DNA of 64,000 nucleotides from contig CM042044.1 of the NCBI GenBank assembly GCA_023525975.1, positions 15,300,501 through 15,364,500 on the forward strand. Reading direction: 5' to 3'. The notes below the pieces were generated by a model, which made no database searches, was not told the origin of the DNA, and was given only the letters and a program-made list of their open reading frames with translations. The stretch's first letter is position 1, and every line of letters begins with the position of its first letter. This document shows, piece by piece, positions 10,680-20,660 of this stretch. Source of the DNA: Smallanthus sonchifolius. Taxonomy: Eukaryota > Streptophyta > Magnoliopsida > Asterales > Asteraceae. The position numbers and the translations under genes were made by a program.

Positions 10680-11324
10680 AATTCCTGAAACATAAGGAGT
10701 AAGTGTCTACGCCAAGTAACTAATGTGTGTGGCTATAGTCTAGAATGCAGTCCTAGTTCTATATAACCAATGACTCTGATACCAATCTGTCACACCCCCA
10801 AATTCCACTAACGGAGTTTTACCGTTTTGGAAGGTGACAAACCAGGATCTCAGACATCAGTTACTTCAAACGACACTATATGAGACTTGAAATGTAATAA
10901 CATAAAAGATTAAGGTTCAGAGTGTATATGCGGAAGCGTTAAACGAAATTAAATGCGCAAAACAATGCGCCCAAATCCAATTACAAACAAAACATAAATA
11001 TTATTCAATAGATAATTATTTCAATTGAAGTCCAAGACACATGCATGACTTAACGTGATCCTGAGTGCCAACCTGAGAAAACATGTAAGAAAACGAGTCA
11101 ACCCTAGGTTGGTGAGTTCACAGGTTTCAATCATTTAAAGTAAAGCGTTTACGGATTATGTACATTCAATATGCATATCAATAGGTTGCATGCCTATATT
11201 CGTGTTTTGCTAAAGCGCTCGCAACCGAAACTGACAGTGTGTTTGTTTGTTTGCCTCCAGCCAGGTCTATCAACTCTGACTAATGTGTTAAGGTCAATAT
11301 AACACCCGTTCGACCTCCAATCGA

Positions 11325-11339
11325 GTTAGCGCGACTAAC
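11325..11339 (-). other. Conserved stem-loop with TCGCG loop
   Basis: Sense strand: arm GTTAG, loop TCGCG, arm CTAAC. The same stem is at 17566-17580 in the other LTR copy. Confidence 0.7.
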
Positions 11340-12275
11340 ACGGGTGGGGTTTGTCAAACCCAGTAGTACTACCAAAATTACCTCGTTCATACCATATTAA
11401 CGGTCCGATGTGTGTGAGGACTTTTCATGATAGTGTGTTACGCTTAGCCTCAACAGTGATATCATATGAATTACAATAAACTAAAAAGGTTGTGACATGT
11501 TTTCTCCCCCAAATAAAAACAGTAAAAGGGGCCATGAAACTCACCTGCGTTGCGTAGTAGGTAGTATCACACAAGTATGAGATTTAGAATCTCACGTGTT
11601 AGCCTGTACGGCTTACGTATGCCCTATAATTATAACACATAAGTTAGGGACATATGGGATTTGTGACGACGACACGGAAGTTAGAACATCTTAACGCTTT
11701 CTAAGGATTTAAGAGTAGACGAACGTGTCTATGGAATTATATAAATTTCTTAATATAATCATTAAGGAAAAGCGTTACGTGTCGTACGTTAATAACGAAT
11801 AATAAATAAATACATTCGTACGTTAAAGTCGTTTACAAAAATTAGGAAATAATATAATTTAATATATTATTTTTAGGTTCGAAGGATTAACTAAATGGTC
11901 ATTTGTGTGGAAAAATAATAAATATATTATCTTTAATTAAGTATATAAACGTGGGTACATAATATAACAATTATATTATTAATTGCTTTGAAACGTCACA
12001 CGAGGTATAAAACGATACAAAATAATATAACATATATATTATTTAATAAGAGAAGTTACGGTTTGAAAATAATATAAATATATTATTTTTATTCGATAAT
12101 AACATAAATATATTATTTATAAAAGTGGAAAAAAAATAATAAAATGGATTAATAAATTAAACCGAGCCTACGGGTCGTTTTCCGGACTAAAACACTTTTA
12201 TATATTAATATAATAATATTGTTTTGAAAATATAAAAATGAATCAAAACATTCTGACATAAGGGTTTTCTTACAC

Positions 12276-12496
12276 ACGACCGCGCCTAAGACAAGGCACG
12301 ACCGTGTCTGAGTCATGGGCGCGACCGTGCTAGACAAGGTCGCGACCGCGCTGATCAAACAGAAGACACAACAAAGCTGATCACTAGGCACGACCGTGTC
12401 TGAGCCAGGCACGACCGTGTCTAGGGTTCTGAGGCACGACCGGGTCTAGCCAAGAGGCAAGACCAGGTCAGAGGGTGAGGCACGACCGTGTCTCCC
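12276..12496 (-). repeat. Array of GGCACGACCGTGTC-type words
   Basis: Repeated GC-rich imperfect inverted repeats, with core CACG-AC-CGTG or GCGCGACCGTGC, at irregular spacing in otherwise AT-rich DNA. The copy in the other LTR is at 18518-18738. A shorter array of the same word lies nearer the LTR start at 13289-13331. Confidence 0.8.
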
Positions 12497-13470
12497 TGAT
12501 TTACAGACCCTTTTCAATAGAATAACCCAATAAATTCCAATTTGCTTGATTTAGATAACAATCGATCAAATAAACATGGGGTTTTTACAAAACAGAACAT
12601 TTCTAATAGTACAGAATAGATTAATTTGATTAAAAACATGATTAAGATTGAAATCCCCAAATTCGAATATGAACAAACCCTAACTTATGATTTTTGATAA
12701 ATTCGATAAGGATTGATTCAATTGATAGGGGGCTTTCATAGAACATATGATTGCGAGTCTAAACATACAGATTAATTGGATTTAGAATACGTCAAAGATT
12801 AAAAGCCCCAAATTGCCAAATGAATAAACCGTAGATTAACGGTTGAGTTCAATTCGATGATATATGATTCAATTATCATAGGGTTAATGATCTAGGCAAA
12901 GAAACGAAACTGAGTATGTAAGTGATTACCAGAATACGATACGAATTGGTGGTGAACGGCTAAAACAACCTCCGACGGCTACGGGATCGATTTTCGGCGA
13001 CTAATGTTGTTACTCCGGCCGAATTGATGTGAACCGAAGCTTGAGAATGACTCGTTTGTGATGCTTGTATGAGTAATTGAGAGACTGATAATTGAAATCG
13101 TCGAATTCGATAGCTTATAAAGGTGGGTCGATGGTTATGGTTTAGATTCCTCATAACTGAGGTTTATCTCGATTAATTCGGTAGTTAGAGTCCTAATGAT
13201 GGACGTAAAGGCTTACGACGTGGTAAAACCGTTACAAAATCGAATAAGTTTGCAATTAAAGACTACATTTACGTTTAAACTGACAGGAGGCGCGACCGTG
13301 CCAAGGTACTTGGCGCGACCGTGCCTACTAGGGTTTCTGATTATTTACAAAACCAGCCCTTGCAACTTCAGCTTTGACAGAATTGATCCCTTGGTTTTAG
13401 AGTTGGGTTAACTTGGTTAGGATTTAACAGAATATTTAACGGAATTACTAACGGGATTAACTTGAAAAGT

Positions 13471-13590
13471 CGGATTGTCACATCATCCCCTAGTTAAAAG
13501 AATTTTCGTCCCGAAAATTAAGTAAAATAAAAAAAAATTCCGGATGTCACATCATCCCCTAGTTAAAAGAATTTTCGTCCCGAAAATTAA
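13471..13590 (-). other. Duplicated LTR end and polypurine tract
   Basis: About 50 bp, including the LTR terminus TTGTCACATC and the tract (minus strand AACTAGGGGATGA), is repeated 70 bp further on (13471 and 13541). The word TTTTCGTCCCGAAAATTAA next to it is typical of Tekay elements. Confidence 0.8.
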
Positions 13591-13599
13591 AATAGTACC

Positions 13600-14285
13600 T
13601 TAAGAATTTGAAGTGGAGTGCTTGAACAGATTAGGATATTTGCGCATCATCTGATCCTCACGCTCCCACGTGAATTCCGGTCCGCGTTTCGAGTTCCAAC
13701 GAACTCTGACAATAGGGATTTTACTACGTTTTAGCGTTTTGATTTCCCTATCCATGATTTCCACCGGTTCTTCAACGAACCGCAGTTGTTCATCGATGTG
13801 TATTTCCTCAAGAGGAACCGCGAGTGTTTCGTCTGCTAGACATTTCTTCAAGTTCGAGACATGAAAGACATTGTGTACACCACTAAGTCCTTCAGGTAGG
13901 TCCAGCTGATACGCTACTGGCCCAATTCTCTTTACAACTTGAACGGTCCAACATAACGAGGATTCAGTTTGCCTCACTTCCCGAAACGAATGACACCTTT
14001 CCAAGGTGAGAGTTTGAGTAGAACCATGTCGTCTACTTGAAACTCTAACGGTTTACGACGGTTATCGGCGTAGCTCTTTTGACGATCACGAGCTGCCGCC
14101 ATACGGTTTCGGATTTGAACGATATTTTCAGAGGTTTCGAACACAAGTTCGGGACCTGTAAGTTGGCTATCCCCAACTCCAGTCCAACAGATAGAGGATC
14201 GGCATTTACGTCCGTACAATGCTTCGAATGGTGCCGCCTTGATAATAGTGTGATAACCATTAATGTAGGAGGACTCCACTAGAGG
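13600..14285 (-). pseudogene. pol: Integrase C-terminus and chromodomain (Tekay type)
   Basis: Two overlapping frames (13974-14282 and 13600-14004) read as the tail of a Ty3/Gypsy integrase. The first has AAPFEALYGRKCRS, then the basic RNRMAAARDRQKSYAD block and LKLSPWKGVIRFGK. The second has VAYQLDLPEGLSGVHNVFHVSNLKK cut by a shift near 13980, then FVEEPVEIMDREIKTLKRSKIP and the chromodomain core VRVRWNSKRGPEFTWERE. In chromoviruses this domain directs integration towards heterochromatin. The frame change near 13980 and loss of the catalytic core make it non-functional. In sense it joins the protease remnant through a large deletion at about 14285-14310. Confidence 0.85.
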
Positions 14286-14436
14286 TAAGTGAGACTATTA
14301 TTTGTGCATTCATGAAGGATATGATGCCCATAATAGCACCACTCCTTTCGCCTTGGATGGAGAGGATTTCTCCATTAGGAAGAGGAAAGTGAACGATTAT
14401 CTCGCGACAGACAATCTCAGCTTGGTTCTTAGATAA

Positions 14437-14847
14437 TCAGTTCATTCCGACAATTACGTCGAAACTAACGAGTGAGACCGGCATAAGATCAATGTCAAAT
14501 TTATGACTAGCCAGTTCAAGTTTATAACCCTTAAGAACATGGGTTGCTTCTATTATTTGTCCATCTGCTATTTCTATGACGTATTTGTCCTCTAACGGGG
14601 TTGGGGTTTTTCTTAGTATGTTACTAAGTTTATTAGTCATAAAACTCTTATCAGCACCGGTGTTAATTTGTACAGAAGCAAAATAGTTGTATAGAAGGAA
14701 CTTACTAGTAACCACGTTGTGGTCATAACGAGCTTCTCCGGATCCTAGCACAAAGGCTCGCCCCTTTGCACCATTCCCTGCATTATTGCCCTGGTTGTTA
14801 TTATTGCTTTGGTGGTTGTTGTTGTTGTCGATGTCACCCTTCTTCAA
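14437..14847 (-). pseudogene. pol: Aspartic protease remnant with altered active site
   Basis: A frame of about 136 codons after the zinc knuckles. An asparagine-rich linker leads to the retropepsin region: NYFASVQINTGADKSFMTNK aligns with the Gypsy active-site motif in which D-S/T-G-A-D is expected, but the first Asp is Asn here. The later conserved DLMPVSLVSFDVIVGMN block ends in a stop at 14437 where the family continues with a DWLSKNQAEI-type sequence; that continuation can be read just beyond the stop. Loss of the catalytic Asp and the stop both indicate an inactive enzyme. Confidence 0.8.
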
Positions 14848-15028
14848 TTATGGACAATCCTTCCGGAAGTGTCCCTCTTTTCCACATTCAAAACAACCTT
14901 TGGTAAAACCCGGTTGTTGGAAGGGCTGCTTGGCTTGTAATTCCCCTCTGCAGTCTTTGGCAGCATGCCCCACCTTGCCACACCGCTGGCAACGGTTTTT
15001 GTCACAAGAACCGAGGTGGTGGTAATTT
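14848..15028 (-). pseudogene. gag: Gag zinc knuckles in a shifted frame
   Basis: Two CCHC knuckles are readable on the minus strand (CQRCGKVGHAAKDC and CFECGKEGHFRKDC), but in another frame from the gag core, which ends in a stop at 15028. A one-base shift there separates core from nucleocapsid. Confidence 0.8.
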
Positions 15029-16009
15029 CATTTGTTACACCTGGGGTGTCTCCCAATATAACCACTTTGATGCTGACCCGAAGAGTTCGACTGGTTGAAG
15101 TTTTTCGTAGGTTCAAACCTACGATGTTGTTGTTGTGGCTGATTTGGCTGAAATCCCATGTTGTTATTGCTACTATCAAACTTCCTCTTGTTGTTGTCAG
15201 TAGACTTGGATGCTGACTTCCTGGGAGGTAGTGTCCCTTGGGTAACGGCTTGGTCCGTCAGTTTGTGAGCAAGACGGATGGTTTGTTGAATGGTAGTGGG
15301 GTTGGATGAAGTAACCATGCTCTGGATTTGTGGTACTAATCCACTGATGAACATTTCAATTCTCTTGTAGGGTGGTGTGACCTTGTGAGGACACATCCCC
15401 GCTAATTCATGCGAGCGAGTAGTGTAGAGTTCTATTTCACAACCCTCCATTTTCAGATTCCAGAATTCTCCCTCAAGTTTCTGAATTTCATCCCTGGGAC
15501 AGTACTCTTCCTTCATCAGGATCTTGAAGTCTTCCCATGGTGATGCATTGGCCATGTCCAGACCTAGCATCTGGACCTGTGCATTCCACCATGTGAGGGT
15601 AGGACCCTCTAGAGTTCCCGATGCAAATTTGACTCGGTCGGCCACAGGGCAGTTACACATGGAGAACACAGATTCAATCTTTTCAAACCATCGGAGTAAT
15701 CTGACAGCTCCCTCAGCTCCACTGAATGTGTGGGGCTTGCAGTCCATAAATGTCTTGAAGGTACAGACATGCTGATTGTTCTGTGGATTGTTCGCTTGCC
15801 CTGGATTAGAAAGAGTAGGTTGGGTTTAGGAAAGAGTGGAATAAAGGTGTACAATTGGTTGTCTAGGGTTAACGGTTAACAGGTTTACCTGCAATATGTG
15901 CTGCTAAGGCTTCAGCAACACTGTCATTAATTAACGCGGCCAGTTCGGCTGGTGTCAGGTTGATATTTCCGCGACCACCGTTGCGACCGCCACGTCCACG
16001 TCCGGCCAT
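15028..16009 (-). pseudogene. gag: Tekay-like gag, two exons around an 88-bp GT-AG intron
   Basis: Gag starts at 16009 with a Gly/Arg-rich MAGRGRGGRNGGRGN. The first segment runs to 15889, where the sense strand reads GCAG/GTAAAC, a good splice donor. A pyrimidine-rich stretch ends TCTAATCCAG at 15801. Joining 15889 to 15800 removes 88 bp (not a multiple of three, with an in-frame stop) and keeps the gag frame open into the core, which contains FSGAEGAVRLLRWFEKIES, the TWWN motif and YCPRDEIQKLEGEFWNL. This is the arrangement expected of Tekay gag, so a spliced intron is the simplest reading. The core runs to a stop at 15028, before the knuckles. An alternative is simple decay by insertion. 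Confidence 0.75.
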
Positions 16010-16279
16010 GATTCTTCATATTCACAAACATAAGAAATGAGTAAATACATCGCATATTGACATCACTCAAGTGTAAGCAAACAGAAGGAGATGTGTAAAG
16101 ACATGCAGGTTTATGATTTCAGTATAAGGCTAACTTAAATCATAAGGCCATAGAATAAATGGTTCAACTCAAACAGTTCACTAAGATTTTATTGGAATGG
16201 GAACATCCTTACCCATTTAGGTTTTTATTTGAAACATAAAGAAATGACAAAATAAGATAAGATAGAATGGAATGGAATA

Positions 16280-16921
16280 TCAAGCTCCACTGCCGGCGGA
16301 TGAGATGACTGACTCAGCATCATCCTCCTCTACTTCCTCGGGCTCATCCTCAGGCTCAAAATTGGGTACTTCAGCTGGCTCTAAAGCTGCTGCAAGTTGT
16401 ATCTCTAACTCTCCAATTCTTTCCTGAGATTCTACTTCAGCCTCCTCGAGTACATTCACTCTAGCCTGCAACGCCCTTACCTCGTCCACTAATGCATTAT
16501 GCAAGCGGTCAGTGCTTACCAGTTCTGCTACTAGCAGATCTATCTTGTGATCCGTTTGTTTCTCTCCTCTTAACAGGCCTGTGATCGCTCCTGTTGCGTC
16601 TCTCATATTCCGGATCTCTCGATCCATAGTTGCTACAAATGCTGCAAAGGCTTGCTCCAAGTGGCAAGGTAGTAATGGTAAACGTGGTCCTGACGATGAT
16701 GAAGCTCCAAAGTATGGTGATGGAACTCGTTCCTGTCTAACCCATTTGCTCAGTAAACCGGGGTACCAATCCCAGTCACTCCCATTCCGGATATGCATGG
16801 GCTCTCCATACACAATAGAGTTATCAATGGGCTCAAGCCTACGCCTCTTGGGCTCCGGTGATGCAATGGCAGGAATGTCATGTTCCTGATTGGTAGGTGG
16901 TGAAGATGGTGGTGTAGACAT
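16280..16921 (-). CDS. Leader ORF of unknown function (213 codons) between PBS and gag
   Basis: An open frame of 213 codons starting MSTPPSSPPTNQEHDIPAI, lying between the primer site (17009) and gag (16009), in the same orientation. The N-terminal part is proline-rich and includes PEPKRRRLEP, which looks like a nuclear localisation signal. The middle has WDWYPGLLSKWVRQ. About residues 105-170 are rich in heptad-like leucines and charged residues (LVSTDRLHNALVDEVRALQA), consistent with a coiled coil. The C-terminus is strongly acidic (EPEDEPEEVEEDDAESV). I recognise no catalytic motif. The frame is intact although gag and pol of the same element are broken, and a near-identical 76-codon copy is at 10449-10679. 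Some plant Gypsy lineages carry extra ORFs before gag; I cannot say whether this one is known. Confidence 0.75.
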   Translation of the reverse strand: MSTPPSSPPTNQEHDIPAIASPEPKRRRLEPIDNSIVYGEPMHIRNGSDWDWYPGLLSKWVRQERVPSPYFGASSSSGPRLPLLPCHLEQAFAAFVATMDREIRNMRDATGAITGLLRGEKQTDHKIDLLVAELVSTDRLHNALVDEVRALQARVNVLEEAEVESQERIGELEIQLAAALEPAEVPNFEPEDEPEEVEEDDAESVISSAGSGA

Positions 16922-17008
16922 AATTCCTGAAACATAAGGAGTAAGTGTCTACGCCAAGTAACTAATGTGTGTGGCTATAGTCTAGAATGCAGTCCTAGTT
17001 CTCTATAA

Positions 17009-17026
17009 CCAATGGCTCTGATACCA
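17009..17026 (-). other. Primer binding site of the Tekay-like element
   Basis: The minus strand reads TGGTATCAGAGCCATTGG next to the LTR at 17030. A second copy with one change is at 10768-10785 beside the 10788 LTR. Confidence 0.9.
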
Positions 17027-17029
17027 ATC

Positions 17030-19766
17030 TGTCACACCCCCAAATTCCACTAACGGAGTTTTACCGTTTTGGAAGGTGACAAACCAGGATCTCAGACATC
17101 AGTTACTTCAAACGACACTATATGGGACTTGAAATGTAATAACATAAAAGATTAAGGTTCAGAGTGTATATGCGGAAGCGTTAAACGAAAGTAAATGCGC
17201 AAAACAACGCGCCCAAGTCCAATTACAAACAAAACATAAATATTATTCAATAGATAATTATTTCAATTGAAGTCCAAGACACATGCATGACTTAACGTGA
17301 TCCTGAGTGCCAACCTGAGAAAACATGTAAGAAAACGAGTCAACCCTAGGTTGGTGAGTTCATAGGTTTCAATCATTTAAAGTAAAGCGTTTACGGATTA
17401 TGTACATTCAATATGCATATCAATAGGTTGCATGCCTATATTCACGTTTTGCTAAAGCGCTCGCAACCGAAACTGACAGTGTGTTTGTTTGTTTGCCTCC
17501 AGCCAGGTCTATCAACTCGACTAATGTGTTAAGGTCAATATAACACCCGTTCGACCTCCAATCGAGTTAGCGCGACTAACACGGGTGGGGTTTGTCAAAC
17601 CCAGTAGTACTACCAAAATTACCTCATTCATACCATATTAACGGTCCGATGTGTGTGAGTAATTTTCATGATAGTGTGTTACGCTTAGCCTCAACAGTGA
17701 TATCATATGAATTACAATAAACCAAAAAGGTTGTGACATGTTTTCTCCCCCAAATAAAAACAGTAAAAAGGGCCATGAAACTCACCTGCGTTGCGTAGTA
17801 GGTAGTATCACACAAGTATGAGATTTAGAATCTCACGTGTTAGCCTGTACGGCTTACGTATGCCCTATAATTATAACACATAAGTTAGGGACATATGGGA
17901 TTTGTGACGACGACACGGAAGTTAGAACATCTTAACGCTTTCTAAGGATTTAAGAGTAGACGAACGTGTCTACGGAATTATATAAATTTCTTAATATAAT
18001 CATTAAGGAAAAGCGTTACGTGTCGTACGTTAATAACGAATAATAAATAAATACATTCGTACGTTAAAGTCGTTTACAAAATTTAGGAAAATAATATAAT
18101 TTAATATATTATTTTTAGGTTCGAAGGATTAACTAAATGGTCATTTGTGTGAAAAAATAATAAATATAGTATCTTTAATTAAGTATATAAACGTGGGTAC
18201 ATAATATAACAATTATATTATTAATTGCTTTGAAACGTCACACGAGGTATAAAACGATACAAAATAATATAACATATATATTATTTAATAAGAGAAGTTA
18301 CGGTTTGAAAATAATATAAATATATTATTTTTATTCGATAATAACATAAATATATTATTTATAAAAGTGGAAAAAAAATAATAAAATGGATTAATAAATT
18401 AAACCGAGCCTACGGGTCGTTTTCCGGACTAAAACACTTTTATATATTAATATAATAATATTGTTTTGAAAATATAAAAATGAATCAAAACATTCTGACA
18501 TAAGGGTTTTCTTACACACGACCGCGCCTAAGACAAGGCACGACCGTGTCTGAGTCATGGGCGCGACCGTGCTAGACAAGGGCGCGACCGCGCTGATCAA
18601 ACAGAAGACACAACAAAGCTGATCACTAGGCACGACCGTGTCTGAGCCAGGCACGACCGTGTCTAGGGTTCTGAGGCACGACCGGGTCTAGCCAAGAGGC
18701 AAGACCAGGTCAGAGGGTGAGGCACGACCGTGTCTCCCTGATTTACAGACCCTTTTCAATAGAATAACCCAATAAATTCCAATTTGCTTGATTTAGATAA
18801 CAATCGATCAAATAAACATGGGGTTTTTACAAAACAGAACATTTCTAATAGTACAGAATATATTAATTTGATTAAAAACATGATTAAGATTGAAATCCCC
18901 AAATTCGAATATGAACAAACCCTAACTTATGATTTTTGATAAATTCGATAAGGATTGATTCAATTGATAGGGGGCTTTCATAGAACATATGATTGCGAGT
19001 CTAAACATACAGATTAATTGGATTTAGAATACGTCAAAGATTAAAAGCCCCAAATTGCCAAATGAATAAACCGTAGATTAACGGTTGAGTTCAATTCGAT
19101 GATATACGATTCAATTATCATAGGGTTAATGATCTAGGCAAAGAAACGAAACTGAGTATGTAAGTGATTACCAGAATACGATACGAATTGGTGGTGAACG
19201 GCTAAAACAACCTCCGACGGCTACGGGATCGATTTCCGGCGACTAATGTTGTTACTCCGGCCGAATTGATGTGAACCGAAGCTTGAGAATGACTCGTTTG
19301 TGATGCTTGTATGAGTAATTGAGAGACTGATAATTGAAATCGTCGAATTCGATAGCTTATAAAGGTGGGTCGACGGTTATGGTTTAGATTCCTCATAACT
19401 GAGGTTTATCTCGATTAATTCGGTAGTTAGAGTCCTAATGATGGACATAAAGGCTTACGACGTGGTAAAACCGTTACAAAATCGAATAAGTTTGCAATTA
19501 AAGACTACATTTACGTTTCAACTGACAGGAGGCGCGACCGTGTCTGTAAGAGGCGCGACCGTGCCAAGGCACTTGGCGCGACCGTGCCAAAACAAGGCGC
19601 GACCGTGCCTACTAAGGTTTCTAATTATTTACAAAACCAGCCCTTGCAACTTCAGCTTTGACAGAATTGATCCCTTGGTTTTAGAGTTGGGTTAACTTGG
19701 TTAGGATTTAACAGAATATTTAACGGAATTACTAACGGGATTAACTTGAAAAGTCGGATTGTCACA
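17030..19766 (-). repeat. 5' LTR of the Tekay-like element (2737 bp)
   Basis: Runs TGTCACACCCCC...GATTGTCACA. It matches 10788-13482 but has two extra GCGCGACCGTG words at 19531-19615, giving most of the 42-bp size difference. It carries the same splice-donor-like CAGGTGAGTTT (17778-17789) and TCGCG stem (17566-17580). Confidence 0.9.
18518..18738 (-). repeat. Array of GGCACGACCGTGTC-type words
   Basis: Partner of the array at 12276-12496, nearly identical. A second array nearer the LTR start (19531-19615) has four words against two in the other LTR, so copy number is still changing. Confidence 0.8.
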
Positions 19767-20660
19767 GCTTCAGCTTCATGGACCACAACGGTAGATGTAG
19801 GAGATGTTGTTGGGATCTCAGCTTCAGCTTCATTGGCAGTTTGGGTAATGGACAAGGGAAGGACAATTTCTTCATCTTCTTCCCATTCAAGACCTACTAC
19901 TTCTTTCTACCCTTCCTTCACCTTTTCCTCTTATCTTCTTTTGGATTCTTCTTCTGTGTTCACTCTGACTGTAGGTGAGGAAAGGAAGGATAGGTCTGAG
20001 TCGGAGTCAGAGGCATCCATTGCAAGTAGACCTTCCTTTTCAAGCTGAGCTTTGATGGTTTTTATCATTGCTTGACTTTCTAAGGAATTAACGTTGCAGA
20101 TGTGTGTTTTGAGCTCGAAGACCTTGTGCAGGAAGTCTGAATTTAAGAGTAGGATCTCATTGATGTTGATTGAGAGAGATGATCCATTACTTAGGAAGAA
20201 TGTGAAGTCAGAAGACCTAGTGCTCGACCATCCTAGCACTTCCACATCTCTGAACACTTTGTTGTATAGAGATCTTCTCCAGCAGACAACTTCTTCTGTT
20301 AAAGTGCTGCTCATGATTAAGTCAAGTCTTCTAGGAGCCGGTCTTTGTTTTGCTGATGTTGAAGATTCTGCACTGTCTTTAGGATAGGCCACCCTGTTTG
20401 CTTCTTCTAATAGTGTTTCAAACTAGGACAGATTTTCCTCCATTAGGTCTTGGAACCTGCTGATTGCAAGTTCTGTTGAGAGATCTGTAGAGGTGTTGAT
20501 GCAGTTGGATAGGTACAGTTCAAGCACTTGGAGTGGATTTAGTGCATTCCAGTTAAGCTCGTCTACTCCGCTGAACTCTTTCCCAATCCAGAATCTCTCA
20601 GTTGAATCATCATACCCCCAAGTTAGTATGCAGTTAAATTTTATCTTATTTGCAGACAGT
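19767..20660 (-). pseudogene. Decayed coding sequence, not recognised
   Basis: Directly beyond the Tekay 5' LTR lies about 0.9 kb that reads as protein on the minus strand: a frame from about 20422 to 19931, and the same frame resumes beyond one stop at 20423-20425 up to about 20640. Composition is that of real protein, with a serine/aspartate-rich acidic stretch near residues 125-135 of the lower frame. I see no motif that fixes the family. It could be part of a retroelement or endogenous pararetrovirus, or a host gene fragment. The Tekay array appears inserted at its 3' side. Confidence 0.4.

Larger units (their letters stand above)
10788..13482 (-). repeat. Tekay-like LTR, shared by two tandem element copies
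   Basis: A 2695-bp LTR (plus strand TGTCACACCCCC...GATTGTCACA) about 1-1.5% different by eye from 17030-19766, plus a small minisatellite length change. It has a primer site and leader on its left and a purine tract and pol end on its right. It is therefore both a 5' LTR of a truncated left copy and the 3' LTR of the right copy. TATA-like box TTTATAAG on the minus strand near 13112-13119. Confidence 0.88.
10788..19766 (-). mobile_element. Tekay-like chromovirus, internally deleted
   Basis: Sense order: 5' LTR (19766-17030), primer site (17026-17009), leader ORF (16921-16280), gag (16009-15028 and a shifted zinc-knuckle stretch to about 14860), protease remnant (14847-14437), a deletion near 14285-14310, integrase C-terminus plus chromodomain (14282-13600), purine tract, and LTR (13482-10788). 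RT, RNase H and the integrase catalytic core are missing. The bases flanking the two outer LTR ends do not match (CAATC at 10783-10787, GCTTC at 19767-19771), as expected of a tandem LTR structure rather than one clean insertion. Confidence 0.85.

Noticed and set aside
12149..12412. 87-codon frame in the Tekay LTR, repeated at 18391-18654
   Set aside because: Conserved only because the LTRs are nearly identical; it overlaps the GC-rich word array and has no protein signature.
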